Positions 44,570 to 56,835 of a stretch of 64,000 nt of DNA are shown here, in pieces. Origin of the DNA: Anniella stebbinsi (lineage: Eukaryota; Chordata; Lepidosauria; Squamata; Anniellidae); assembly GCA_029215795.1 (NCBI GenBank), contig JARDYH010000001.1:200577654-200641653 (forward strand), in the 5' to 3' direction. How positions within the stretch are numbered: the stretch's first letter is position 1; each line of letters begins with the position of its first letter. The translations under genes were made by a program, and so were the position numbers. The notes under the pieces are model-generated. The model was given only the letters and a program-made list of their open reading frames with translations, searched no databases and was not told where the DNA came from.

Positions 44570-45480
44570 GTGTTATTCATTGTTTACTTTAGTGTATCAT
44601 CCCCCGAGATAGTAAGAGTGATCTACTCAAGTGGCAAATATTCTTTAAGATAAACAATATGTATTGATGTATACAACTAAACACTGACGAAGAGACAATC
44701 AGAAACGGAATGTACGAAATCCGGAATTTCTGTCTGTAAAATGTTGTACGATACTGTATTACATCAATTGTAAAAATTGTAAAATGGTGTAAAAAATGGT
44801 GTAAAAATTTGTATTACATCAATTGTAAAAATTATATTTTATTAAGTTAGTAAAAATTTAATCAAATTGCATGTATAACCAGACATGGCAGTATGACACA
44901 CACACACACACACACATATTAAAGATACTGGAGTGACAAATGCCCTTTAGAGACTATCCCTCTACTCCTAGCATCCAGTATGACATTTTCTATGCCCTCT
45001 GGAGACCAGAGGCCTAGCTCATTTACTCTCATATGGTCTGGAAACCATAAATCATAGCAGCAGCGCTGGCTCCTGCAGTCCTTAAGATCCCCTAGGACAG
45101 TGTGAGCAACCTACAGCCTGCAGCTGCCAGGAGCCTGTCACAGACAGACAGACAGACACACACACACAAACACAAACACAAACACACACACATACATGCT
45201 GCAGCCCCACCACTTCCCACTGGCCCTCAAATTTACCTGAATTCAATGTTTAAAATTCTAAGGGAAAAGGCACCTGTAGTGGCTACAGAGCACCAAACGG
45301 GTCAAAATTACCTGGCAAACAAGCTACGTTTAACCATTTTGGCACCCGGTAGTTGCTACAGATGCCTGATTTCTATTTATAACCAGACATGGCAGTATAT
45401 ATAATTATTATTTACTTTTTCACGGCTCGGGGGGTGGGGGAAGGATGCAGCCCAGAGGGCTGGAGGAAATGGCCCTCAGA
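44570..45480. other. Anonymous sequence with CA repeats
   Basis: A (CA)n tract lies at 44897-44916 and a looser CA/AAAC tract at 45150-45195. 'attacatcaattgtaaaaat' is repeated at 44760 and 44814. No gene is seen. Confidence 0.4.
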
Positions 45481-45509
45481 CCTCCGAAAGCTGCCCATCC
45501 CTGCCCTTG

Positions 45510-45660
45510 CACAAGAGCTCAATGAGAGACGTGCAGAAAGTCTCACATTCGATTCCCGGCATCTCCAGGTAGAGCAGGAAAAGCTCCTGCGTGAAATCCA
45601 TCTGCCAGCCTGGGCTAGATGGACCGCTGGTCTGATTCAGTAAGGCAGCTTCCTATGTTT
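45510..45660 (+). repeat. tRNA-derived SINE, 5' head degraded
   Basis: 'cattcgattcccggcatctc' (B-box region), 'caggtagagcaggaaaagct', 'gggctagatggaccgctggt' and 'ggcagcttcctatgtt' follow the SINE order. This is the most complete 3' end in the window. Confidence 0.75.
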
Positions 45661-45664
45661 CTAT

Positions 45665-46490
45665 CTTAATGTCCCTGGTTATTATGATGCTTGTCCCTCT
45701 CTCCTGTTACCTAGTTGGCTGCCACACCCGGTTTGTTCCTCTTGCCACGCACAAGAAATTGTAGCAGAGACTAAGGAACTCTAGAACATGCCATTCCTGT
45801 CAATTAAACATTAGATTTTGCCATGCAAATGTTTTCTCTTCCCTTCCATGCTCTCTCTGGTGCTGTTTACGAAATAAGGCACGCTCGTGACTCGCCACTC
45901 ATGGAAGTTTGCAGGTCCTTTTGACAGACCTGCATCAATCTCATGCACATCTCTCACACCATTCTAAAAAAAAAAACCCAAAGAATCCTGATTCTTCTGA
46001 AATGTGGGATTTCCTACCATGTGCAGCCGAAGTTACACTGCAAAGCACCCATTAGAGGGCGCTGTCCCACTCAAGGCTATGAGCACCAAGGGGAGGGGAG
46101 GTTTTCAATTATAGACCATGTGGTCACCTCCCTCTCCACCCATGTAATGCAGCGCATTACAACTGTGCAAGAGAAGCAGGAAGCAAAGCACCAGTAAGGT
46201 GACACGATTTCCCCTCAATCTAAAGAAGTTTCCCCCCTCTCCTAGAAGAAGACTTGGGTCAGCAGCTCGCTGAGGCCAACAACAGCAGGCTCAACCTAAT
46301 ACTGGAACTACTAATTACAAAGCAAATACAGGTTTTCCAATTCCATGTTTATCTTGCAATACTAATGAAGAGGCTGGAGTGACATTTGTAGGAGATAACA
46401 AGTGGGAGGGAGAGGGTACCACTTAACCCTTTCCACACACATTAATTCTCCCCTGCAAATGTCCCCTGGATATTTCCAGAGTTGAAAACG
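45665..46490. other. Anonymous sequence
   Basis: No gene or repeat was assigned. Confidence 0.35.
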
Positions 46491-46495
46491 GGGCT

Positions 46496-46876
46496 GCATA
46501 TTTGGTGGTGGGTTGCTGCCACGAGAAGCGAAACCTTGCACTTTTGTTGCTTCGGGGTGGCTGCGGCTAATCCCGACCCAGCAGCAAAAGCGCAGGGTTT
46601 TCAGCGGCTGGGCCTGCCCTCCGGGTGGGCAGCAACCAATCAGGAGTCACCATCCGCCTGGGCATGCCTCTGCTGTAACTCCGGAGCAAGAATAGACAGC
46701 GGATGCACTGTACTCACCTCGATCCGGAGAAAAAGTCAGGGTAAGTCCCCGACTTTCTTTCTTTGCATCTTCGCGGGGAAGCCCCGCAATGGCTGCAAGG
46801 TGGCTGCTGCATCGTATAATTGACACAGCATCACTGTGCATGCACCCCGGGGCTTTCTGTGCATATAGACAGCCCC
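46496..46876. mobile_element. GC-rich DNA-transposon-like element, family G
   Basis: The ends 'ggctgcatatttggtgg' and 'gtgcatatagacagcc' are imperfect inverted repeats. 'gctgcatcgtataat' matches the reverse of 28964-29379, and 'gcaaccaatcaggagtcacc' (46629-46648) mirrors 3444-3467. Minus- and plus-strand frames of about 100 codons here are incidental. Confidence 0.5.
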
Positions 46877-46879
46877 CAG

Positions 46880-48570
46880 AAGAAAACAGGTAGACAGGGA
46901 AATCAACCAGGATGGGGGTATTTGCAGGGGAGAATTAGCAGGCAATAGAAGCTTTGAACACCCCCACCCCTCTGCCCATTCCCTCCTCCCCTGACCCACC
47001 TCCCCAAGATGCACATCCTGCATTCATGTTAACCAGCAGTCACATCTTTGGGAAAGGATTTGTGAATATAATATGAAGTTCCACCTTAAGAACAACCACT
47101 TCTAGGTGTATCTTAAAACCTGTATGTACATAGGCATGCATGGAAGTAGCGTAAGATTTTCCACCAGCTGGGGTTCTTGGCTATCATGTTAATGCAAATT
47201 TTAGGTTCAAATTCAGTTCAAATTATGTTAATTAGTTTCTATTCTGTGGAAAGGAGTGTGTTACCGGAGTCTTTGCTTCAGCCCTCTGGCCTGTGTAACT
47301 TCCAGTGTGGTCCTCAGTACTAATCAAGTTACAACCCGTTCATATCAATTACATTTGTCTGCACATTTCTACTGTTTCTTTTAGCATATCTAGATTAGCC
47401 AGTTTGAAGTGAAATTATTCAGCTTCAAATTGGCTAAATGTATGGGATAAATAATAAAGTCCAATAAGCTTCAAATATATATCCCTTAAGTTTAGTGATT
47501 GTAGATTTGGAATTAGAAAGAAAATGGAGCTTCAGAATTTGGAAAGAAAATAATTGTTTTTGGTATAAAGACCCCACCTCTCCCTTTTCTTTTCTTTTCA
47601 AACTAATGTATTATCAAGCACTGAAGTTAAAGAAAGACTCAAAGAAAGGGTTATGCCCTGGTTTGAATACTTTCAAATTCTCTTGTTTGACTGAATTAAT
47701 AAGAGCAAACCAATATTTAAGAGAAAGAGCAAAGGAATTTGTGTTTTATAGGCTATCTGTTGCTAGGATATTGTATTCAAAGAACAGGCAATCTCAAAAA
47801 AATTCTTCTGTGTAAATTAGTTTGATCAAATGTGGGACCTAGCAGTGATTGTTAAATTAATTCATTGTATTGAACAAAAGAGAACCTACAGAGATGGAAT
47901 ATCTTTTATTATTGTAAAACATAATTTAATGTCCTGTGTGCGCGTGAGTGTGCGTGTGTTATAATGTTTTTTTTCTTATTCTTTGTATTCTTCGTGAAAA
48001 GTGGGATTTAATTTGAGTAATATGTAATAAAAATAAAAATAAAACATATATCCCATTGAAGTTTATGGAAATTTATATTGAGGATTACTGGGAGGAGATA
48101 TTTTGTCGTTATACTTTGTACTATAATGAATTGGCATTATTTTGTCATAGTTAATTACAATAAACTAAAAATAAAAAAAGATTGTGAAGAAGAAGAAAAG
48201 AGAATGGTTTCTACTGTTCCTGCTTCAGCTTACTACTACCAACTAGAAGGATAGGAGAAGTTCCTCAAGAAACGAAGTGCAATGCTGGGCAGGCGAACCC
48301 TTCTACATATTTTCCTCATGCACACAGTTACCCACTAGCAACATCTGCAACTGTTATTGCAAGTGGGTGGGCAGTCAGCAGATAGATCGTATGTGGATTG
48401 CAAAGGGCAGATGGTACTGTACGCATATATCTGGTCCTAGGGCATGATCCTATCCATGCGATGTAGCTTCCTTGCTGAAACTAAGCATGTTTGGATGGGA
48501 GTCCACCTGGGTGAAACCCTTGAGTCCAATGATGGAAGAAAGGTGGGATATAGATGTACCAAATAAATGA
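46880..48570. other. Anonymous, AT-rich
   Basis: 47495-47815 is open for 106 codons but shows no known motif. The A/T-rich end near 48020-48180 ('ataaaaataaaaataaaa') suggests one or two retrotransposon tails of unknown type. Confidence 0.35.
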
Positions 48571-48661
48571 AAGGGAGGCTGTGGCTCTGTGATAGAGCAC
48601 ATGATTTGCATGCAGAAGGTCCCAGGTTCAACCCCCAGCATCACCAGGTAGGGGAAACTCG

Positions 48662-48969
48662 TAAGGTGATCATATGAAAAGGAGGACAGGTCGCCTGAAA
48701 AGGAGGACTGGTCGTCTGTATCCTTAACAGTTGTATTGAAAGGGGAATTTCAGCAAGTGTCATTTGTATGCCTACAGCCCCTGGTGAGATTCCCTCTTCT
48801 CTTTTGATTCTGGTCAAGAGAACAGGGCTCCTGCAGCTTGAACTGTTGTTGTGATGAGAGAATTCCACCAGGTGCTGCATGTATACAAATGGCACCTGCT
48901 GAAATTCCCTTTTCTAGGCAACTATTAAAGATACAGGAGCCCTGTCCTCCTTTCCATATGGTCATCCTA
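48662..48969. mobile_element. Diverged hairpin hAT-like MITE inside a SINE
   Basis: It runs from taaggtgatcatatg to catatggtcatccta. Flanks gaaactcg (48654-48661) and gaaactcc (48970-48977) match at 7 of 8. Its sequence is the most diverged in the family, so it is probably the oldest copy or a sister family. Confidence 0.85.
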
Positions 48970-49057
48970 GAAACTCCTGCCTGAAACCCTGGAGAGCCGT
49001 TGCTGCCAGCCAGTTTCAACAATACTGGGCTAGAGGGATCCATCTGTCTCAGTCTAA

Positions 49058-49188
49058 GGCAGGATCTACACTACTGCTTTAAAACGGTTTATAACAGTAG
49101 TGACAACTGTTGGGGCCCAGGACACACGCCATATGCAGTTTTCAAACTGTTTTTGAAGTGTCATATCCTGCTTGGTGGAGATCTGACC
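49058..49188. mobile_element. 131-bp Harbinger-like MITE inside the same SINE
   Basis: The ends 'ggcaggatctacac' and 'gtggagatctgacc' lie between two taa trinucleotides (49055-49057, 49189-49191). The SINE reads through when the element is removed. A 3-bp TAA duplication is typical of PIF/Harbinger. Confidence 0.8.
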
Positions 49189-49209
49189 TAAGACAGCTTC
49201 CTATGTTCG

Positions 49210-50635
49210 TAGGAAGACCCCATAGAAGATGTCCTTATAATGCAGTCACCACAACATAAGGCAATAAACGCAAGAGCATGTGAATGCTTCTGCGTCCCTT
49301 TCCAGTGATGATAGGCAGGTCAAAAAAGGGGTGGCTCACTACATGTTCTTTCAGACAGGCAGACTTTGGTGGTACATTATATCCAAATACACACACCCCA
49401 TGGGGTCATTCTGTCCCATTTGTGGGTGGGATGGTTTTGCTGTGGGTGTTATTCCAGGCAAGACTAGCTATAAAATCCTGGAATAGATCGGGACTCTGAG
49501 CTCCGGTGCATTGTTGTGGCCACTGAGGTAATCTAAGAAGGGTTTTGTGGCTTTGTCCACAGATTTCAAAAGAAGAACAAAGTGGTATTTCTGGTAAGCA
49601 ATTGAATTCAATTAATCTTCGTTTTTGCTCAGGGAAGGAACTATGGAGTGAGTGTTCATAGAGTTCTGGCCCTTCACAGTTCCTAGTTTGTGACCAACTG
49701 GGAGGACTTCTATGTCAGGTCAGTCACTCTCTAGTTCCTGCTTAAGATCATGGTGTTTTCTTTGAACAAGCTAATCCGAAGATCCTTTCCCAAAGATCCT
49801 TCAGATATAAAGTCAATCAGTGGATAACGTTGGAATAAAGAAGTGCTAGGAGTCTGATCATGTTCCCTGGAAGCCATCTGGGTAATGCCAGATGTCTATG
49901 AAGAAGAGCTTTCAGGAAGTACTCCTTCTATACTTCTTCACAAGTTCCAGGGCTGAGCCATATACATTGTGAATGAGCCCCATGGCTGTGCTGTGGCCCA
50001 AATTAAGCTCCAAAGTCAACAGAATTTACTCAGTTGCAGATTTTAGAAGGAACCTATTATTGTGGATGCCCCATTTGAGGCATCTGAAGTCATTTGCATC
50101 ATCTCGTCTTTTGCAAGCGGGATCCATCTACAGGACTGGATTTCAAAACAAAACGCACTCACCCTATGCTAAACCACATTCTTGCCCCTCCTCTCTATTC
50201 TCGGAGTGCCAAAAGCCACACCGTTTTCTCTAGCAACATCGGCAAACGTTAGGCCAGATTCAAGACCACAGAAATCAAGGATGGACAACTATGGCCTGAT
50301 TCCAAAGGTCCCCTCCAAGCAATCAGCCCTCTGACAAGAGCAATCTGCTTGTCCCCTGGCAGCCCACGGTGCAAGAAGGAAGGGGCGGGGAGAAAGTTTG
50401 CAGGTCCATTACATGACATCGTTAACAGCCAGGACATATCCACAGTTTCCCCCCAATCCCGTCTTTAAAAAACACAGAGATAATGCAGTATCTAATTTAT
50501 CACTAGATGGCGCTGTCTATCTCTATCCAGGAGGGATAGAGCTGGAGAAAGGTACCTCATGCCACATACGCTAATTGGGCTTCTAGTCAGAAGGCTGGAT
50601 CTGTCAGCATCCCAGCCTGCAAATCTTATCCATTA
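49210..50635. other. Anonymous sequence
   Basis: No gene or confident repeat. 50500-50530 contains 'cactagatggcgctgtct', possibly a small repeat end. Confidence 0.4.
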
Positions 50636-50639
50636 GGGC

Positions 50640-50778
50640 AGTTTTCCCCAACTTGGTGCCCTTCAGATATTTTGGACTACAACTCCCAGCATTCCTGACC
50701 ATTGACTATGCTGGCTGGGGCTGATGGGAGTTAGAGTTCAAACCATATGGAGGGCACCAGGTTGGGGAAGGGTGTTTT
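50640..50778. repeat. Palindromic repeat family A
   Basis: Both arms are well kept: 'ttttggactacaactcccag' and 'gggagttagagttcaaacc' around 'gctggctggg', with outer 'ccccaacttggtgcc' and 'ggcaccaggttgggg'. This is the best copy of the family. Confidence 0.85.
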
Positions 50779-51054
50779 AAGGGGAGGGTGCAGCCCAATC
50801 CAGAAAAGATTGAACAGGTTCAGTATCCCCCATTTGCTTATGTGAATTGACCTGCTGAGACAAAAGAAATGAGTGCATGAGATACTATGGAACAGGGCCA
50901 GCTTTTTGGGCCTCTCAATACCCTTCCAGCTTTCTTCAAAGCTATTCTCTGTCTTTAGCCAAGAAACAAAACCTTTGGGCCAGTTTTACACGGCTTTAAC
51001 CTGACAGGATTCCTGGACTGAGATTCCCCCCACCCCCCTTCCTTTGTCATGTGT

Positions 51055-51175
51055 GTCATCTATTTGTTTTTTTGTTTTTTTGGGTTTTTTTTAAAAAAAA
51101 TCAAATAACCAACAAACTATACTATAAATTTCTTTTTTAAAAATGCACACACACACACACACACACACACATTGA
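51055..51175. repeat. T-rich tract and (CA)n microsatellite
   Basis: T-rich low complexity runs to about 51105, then (AC)n at 51147-51172. Confidence 0.85.
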
Positions 51176-51261
51176 AGCATACATTGGGGATTCCAGTTCT
51201 GCTCCTTGCGATTTGTCCTATGATGTATCACAGGGATCTGATTAGCTGTTTAGCCTTTGTC

Positions 51262-51368
51262 TCAGAGGTGGGGAATCTGGGGACCTCCAGATGTTGTTGG
51301 ACTCCAGCTCCCATCAGCCCCAGCCAGCATGGCCAATGCTCAGGATGATGGGAGCTGTAATTAGCTGA
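51262..51368. repeat. Palindromic repeat family A
   Basis: 'ttggactccagctcccatca' and 'gatgggagctgtaatt' flank 'cagccagcatggccaatg'. The right outer end is lost. Confidence 0.65.
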
Positions 51369-51369
51369 A

Positions 51370-54160
51370 TGTATGGGATAGATGGCTCAGTAAGTCTTTG
51401 TGGGTGCTATTTCATAAAGAGTTCAGTGAGAGCTTCCCGGATAGCTTGGCTGTACAAAAATGCATGCATGTGGGCAGTTTCCTCCGGATTTGGTCATCCA
51501 GATTATGAAATGTTTCAACCCCTTTCTGTTGAATCACCATTAAAATAAAATAAAAAAACCTTCTGAAGTGGGATGGCAATAGCCAAGCCACCAACCATCT
51601 CTGCCACAATGACTATCTTAAAATAGTTCTGAAGAGTAAATCATACTCCTGCTGGAATCCTGCGGCATCGCCAATTGTAAACAGAGAGTGGCATTTCCGC
51701 CATTGTCAGCAGCCCAGGTTGAAACAGAAGTGCCGGGAAGTCAAATCCAGGTCACCTGCTTTTCTTGTAGCCAAACAGCTCTTGACCAAACAATTCGTAA
51801 GGCCCATCTCCACATGCTTGAACATTCCTTGACGCTGGATGACATACCATGGAATGCATGAAGAGACGCCATTGAAAAACCTGTTTAGGAGGGTGTGGAA
51901 ATACCATTGGATGACACTTTCACATGTGCAGGTGACCACTTGGTGTTGCAGGGACCACACACTACTCAACACACATGTGTGAACAGGCCCTTATTTGCAG
52001 AACTGTTTAAGTGCATTAAATCCCTAGCGTTAGCTGCTACTTAATTCAATCCAAGGAGAAGACCTGCTTGTCCACATAGCCAGCAGGAATCATGGCAGTT
52101 TCTTGTAGTTGTACTACAGGAAAATCCTGAGGATGTGGGAGATACTTCTTTTTCCATGGAAATTCCCTGCACCCCTGGTTGTGGGCTACATCAGCCAAAA
52201 GAGAAGAGTGGGCAACTGTTGTGGGAATAAGTCCCAAGTAGACGAGGCCTACAGTAACGGATGCCCACTGCTAACTGCACTGCTCTGCAGCCTGGACGGT
52301 TTAAGCTTGAATGCATACACAAAGCAAATACAATTTTTAACTAGTACAGGAGTGAACACCTTGTGTTAGAATGAGAACTGTGTTTATAGCTCCCCACAGT
52401 GCCAGGAGCATCACTCTGCAGCCCAGGTCAGAATAACCCACTAAGAGCATCAACCACCAGCTTGATGGATCAAAGCAAAGGTCTTTCTTATCCAGTACTC
52501 TTCCAATTGTGACTTTGCAGAAGCTCCTGGGAAGTTCACAAGCACAGGTGATGGCCCTACCATTGTATTTTCTCTCCAGCATCTGAAGATGGAGGTTCTA
52601 TTTTTAGATAGGATGACCAACCCCCATTGACAGCCTTATGCTCCATTAATTTGTCTGACCCTTTTAAAAAGCCAGCTAAGCTAGTGGCCGCAATGAAGGC
52701 ACCCAATGAAAGCCGATGGCTGAGCACCATTTCTGAGCAGAAGTTTGTGATAGAAACGTTGGACATCAGTTACAGCTCAAAGCATGCTGTTGAACTCCAC
52801 TGACCATTCAGATAATGGTGTATTATTCCATGTGTGTGTGCTACAAGTACAATGTTGCAATGTATTCTTATGCTCTAAAACCAGCAACTCATATTTAGAG
52901 ATCTATCCATCCATCCATGCCCTTCTGCACTATCAGCTGTATGACTCTCTAAGCAGGCAAATTCATTCTTGGTTCACTCAGTTTTCCATTTTTCATTGCC
53001 AACTGACACACTGCATTCCGTGGATTCTGGAGGCCATTGAGCATGCTCAGTCCTCATTGGGCTGTTTTGGTGGGTTTTCTGCCCCCTTTGAGTATTTTGT
53101 GAATGTTTTGTACTTTTGCATGCATCCCACCCCAGTCATATGTCACTCCAGTCATATTGGCACTCAAACACCTGAATTTGCCATTATAGGAAATGATGTT
53201 CAGGATCAGGATGTGTTTGTTTGGTCCAATATAAGATTGGGTTGCTGCCATTTTATGGAAACAAATACCAAGCAGTTCCCCCTCTGGACGTTTGCAGTTG
53301 TCACACCAAGCATGTGCAAAATAAATGGATTCCACTGAACTGGTTACACAAAGAGAAATACAGATTTTGTTTCGGGGAAGAAATGAAGCTGACCATTAAA
53401 TCAATAATTTCAAAGCACAACTCTGATACAAAGGAAAGCAAAACTTTAGAGTGAGTTCAGGGACATCTGTCCATGCTGTATATACCCTGTCACGGCTGCA
53501 AAATGGCACATCTTTGTTTATAGGATGTAGCTGCCAATTCACATCCACAGTGCACAGTTCTGAGATCTTGTTTTACCATTTATTTTTACTTTGCTCTGCT
53601 GTCGCCACAGTTGTTTATGCATATGTCAGTGGTGGCTTGAGTGCAGCTTAGGATGCCTCACCTGGACACACCTCTACACAAATGGTCACCATGGCAACAG
53701 TACAGTGCAATGGTGGGACAAAAGCAAGGCTAGTAAATGAGTATAATGCAAAGACTCAATGAACTATAGTTGCATAGTTGCACAGATACAGGTGTTCAGC
53801 ACTACAAAGTTGTTGTTGTTTAAAACCGTTACTCAATCTTTGCTTGCGTTACCATTGTGTGATAATGGTGGTGTGAATTTTCTGGACAGGATAGTCTGCA
53901 TTCAATCCTGCCATGTATTGTTGTTGTTACCACTTCACAGCTACGTCTTCCTGAGAATGTCAGTAAGGCCATTGCTGATTGCAACATGGGCCAAATAGAG
54001 TTTCGTTCTTGAGCCCTCAGATTGACTCAGATTTTTTGCCTACTCCACGCTGTAACACCATCGGCGGTCATGGGCTCTTAGATGACAGTTTTGGTCATGG
54101 GTAGATGGGCAGTGCAGGTAGGGCACTTGGAGCTGAAGTATCGGTGAGCAGGCAGACGTG
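51370..54160. other. Anonymous sequence, 2.8 kb
   Basis: No supported gene. The longest open frame (52784-53338, 184 codons, plus) has no domain, and one frame of this length is about what chance predicts in a window this size. A (CCAT)n patch lies near 52904-52920. Confidence 0.4.
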
Positions 54161-54164
54161 CCTA

Positions 54165-54310
54165 TAAGACAGGGGTGGAGAACGTGTGGACCCCCAGATG
54201 TTTTGGCCTACAACTCCCATCAGCCCTCACCAGCATAGCAATTGGTGAGGGATCATGGGAATCGTAGGCCAAAATACCTGGAAGGCCACAAGTTGCCCAT
54301 CACTGCTTTA
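54165..54310. repeat. Palindromic repeat family A
   Basis: 'gttttggcctacaactccca' and 'gggaatcgtaggccaaaata' flank 'ccagcatagcaattggtgag'. Confidence 0.75.
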
Positions 54311-54314
54311 AGGT

Positions 54315-55680
54315 GAAAGAGTTTTCTAGGGCATGTCAGCTAGGCTCTTGGGACTCGGAGCAGAGAAAGGACAGCTTTTCGGACCTGAATTGGTCTCACA
54401 CTTAGGATTGTGGGATTAAGGGGGATGGGACCGAGGAAGTTATCCCTCAACATATAAAGATGTAGACAGACAGTCTACAGTCAGATGGAATGCCGACCCT
54501 ACTATTGTGGCCAAGTGAAATTTGCACTAACAGTTAAGTTAACTAGCCCCACACTGCTTTTTCTGTTGCAAATCTCCTGTGTGTAATTAATAAAGTTGAG
54601 GCCCTAGTTAAACCCATATCCTTGTGTCTGCCACTTTTCTAAATGAGGCTTTTAACTCGTGACTTTACTGAGGCTTTTGCTTCTGATTCTTTGTGCGATT
54701 AAGATTGGCTTCTTTACATGTGTTTTTCCCCCAGGGTTTTTATTTCTCTGACTTTCTATATGTTCCATTAGAGAACCACTAGGTGGTGTTGTGGTATAAC
54801 AGAATTTCATAAATACACCGGGGTTTCATTCTGCCACTGACAGAAATGCTAGACTTTTCTAGTTAGACAAAAACAAAACAAACGCTACAATGGTTGCAAA
54901 TGATGGGAGAGGCCTGGGAGGATGACGATGTCATGTAAAACACCTGCAAACTACTGTGAGTGAGGAATCAGGAATGCACAATAAATGCCTCATGTAGAAA
55001 GGCTCTTGATTTCTGGCTCTGGTTGCAAATCATATACTTTCGCCATGGCTGGGCTATGTTACATGTCCATTAAGATGTTTTAAAAACTGAAAGCAATGTT
55101 TAGCTCCTTCCCCATTTCCCAAGTCAGGGGAAATTCACAGTAACATTCGCAAGAGTCAGTTTCCTATCATGGAGACAATGCTGCAGCCTTTAGCACATCT
55201 TGGGGAAAGCCTGTTCAGTTATTTACTAATCTACAGGTTGAAGAGGGCAGAATGGAGCAGTTTAGGTTAGTACTTAACCTAGGGCAAATTCCAGTAAGTT
55301 TAGGGCAAACCGAACTACTTTTACTAAGCCTCTGCTACCCATGTCTAAAACAACCATTTCAAAATGACTGTCATGACTGCCCAAGGTAACACTAGCAGGT
55401 CCTGTTTTGGCATTCTCAGAAACTCTGCATTTCTCAGATGTGCTTCAATGAAGTAGCCACTTACCAAATATGCTCCAAGTCCTGTCAGTAATTGGCTTCC
55501 ATTGAACACCTCCAAGTGGAAGGGGACAGCCCCAGATTGTCCTAGCATGGGCCATTTCAATGTGTTGGGGCTGTTTCTACTTTGTTGTCCTCTATCTTGC
55601 ATTATGGAAATCTCAGACATAAATAAGTCACTTGGTTTTATTCACATAATGGGGATGTAATGGTTCCCCCCCCCCCCCCC
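54315..55680. other. Anonymous sequence
   Basis: A C run lies at 55666-55680. No gene is seen. Confidence 0.35.
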
Positions 55681-55910
55681 GGCACAGGCACTTGATAAAT
55701 GAGAGCAATTTGCTAAATGCCTGAGGATTACCTATTGTAACGTTTCGCTCTCTGCTGATATTCACAGAATTGGGAGATTTTTCAATCAGAGCAAGTCTGC
55801 AGAATTTGCCATGATTAAACCATTTGTGGCGTGGAAATCAGCTCCCGGGTATCCTATCAGCAGATTGTCTACAATTTGGGTGAAAGAAGAAGAAGAAGAA
55901 GAAGAAGAAG

Positions 55911-55944
<34 letters not shown>

Positions 55945-56725
55945 TATGGGAGAGCATAGCGTACAACTTCTCCCAAACCAGAAAGAAATAATAAATTCCA
56001 GCCTGATTTCGTTCCTGGTGATTTGCAAAGTCACCGCCACCTCCCATCTGTCTCTGCTTGGCTTCCTGTGTAATAAGTTAATAGAGCAATAATATCTGAT
56101 GAACTGGAAGAGCGGGGCGGGGGGGGAGGCAGCGATGTTGCATTCAGAATGGAATGAGGTGCCCTTACAATGCTAAAGTGATCCTATTCCATTAAACCAC
56201 AAAGCTGTCTCTCTCTTTTACTCCTCTTTTCTTCATCCCATATAAGCGGATGAAAGGGGAGTTGGGGTTGGGATTGTGGAATTGCTGTCACTCACTGCAG
56301 CTGTCAGGAAATGATACTAATTAGTTTAATTTGCAATAAACACAAGCACTTGAAACTCTCCAAATAATCTAAGTTCAAAAGTCAGTTTTTAATATACATA
56401 TATGACGATGGCACATTTAAGAGACTCCCGAGTGTGGATTTCTTTCGTCTTTGACACAAAGATCTGTAGGCCGAAGTTGTGCCGAAAGCACGTGCCCTTT
56501 GTAGGCCATCACAAAAAGCAAGCAAAACATGGAGCTGCCCAAGACTGAGTCATGAAGCCGCAACCTGTTTTAGCAATGAGGCTGGGCTTTGAACCATAGT
56601 CTACCAACAGTAACTCCAAGGCGCCTGTTGATATAACAAAGAGATATTGAGAAGGAACCATCAAAGGACCTTCTTAACTGCACATTGTTTGCCGGAACAA
56701 CTTTACATATATTGTAATTAGCAAA
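55681..56725. other. Non-repetitive stretch, possible conserved noncoding DNA, with a GAA repeat
   Basis: 55690-55880 and 55985-56110 flank an (AAG)n tract (55885-55940). 56290-56400 contains 'atactaattagtttaatttgcaata'. Composition and lack of repeats resemble vertebrate noncoding elements. Frames of 80-90 codons here come from the GAA tract. Confidence 0.25.
55885..55940. repeat. (AAG)n microsatellite
   Basis: About 18 perfect trinucleotide units, giving poly-Glu in one plus frame and poly-Phe or poly-Ser in the minus frames. Confidence 0.95.
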
Positions 56726-56726
56726 T

Positions 56727-56835
56727 GAAGGGCTCACAGCTCAGTAGTAGAGTGCATGCTTTACAGGCAGAAGGACCCAGGTTCAATCCCCAGCACCTCC
56801 AGGTAGGGCTAGAAAAGAACTTTGCCTGAAACAAA
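56727..56835 (+). repeat. tRNA-derived SINE, 5' part
   Basis: A box-like 'cagctcagtagtagagtgc' and B box GGTTCAATCCC (56780-56790), then 'cagcacctccaggtagggct' and 'tttgcctgaaac'. It is truncated where CR1 sequence begins. Confidence 0.8.

Larger units (their letters stand above)
48571..49209 (+). mobile_element. tRNA-derived SINE hosting two different MITEs
   Basis: The head 'gaggctgtggctctgtgata' and the B box GGTTCAACCCC (near 48625-48635) are followed by 'cagcatcaccaggtagggg'. The body resumes after the first MITE with 'ctgcctgaaaccctggagag' and ends, after the second, with 'agacagcttcctatgttcg'. Confidence 0.85.

Noticed and set aside
47495..47815. 106-codon frame as a retroelement ORF end
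   Set aside because: The A/T-rich tail downstream is suggestive, but I could find no reverse transcriptase, endonuclease or gag motif, so no family was assigned.
52784..53338. 184-codon open frame
   Set aside because: No recognisable domain or signal, no splice context, a second unrelated frame on the opposite strand, and about one such frame is expected by chance in a window this size.
55811..56092. Poly-Glu protein frame
   Set aside because: The Glu run is the (AAG)n microsatellite; opposite-strand frames give poly-Ser and poly-Phe from the same DNA.
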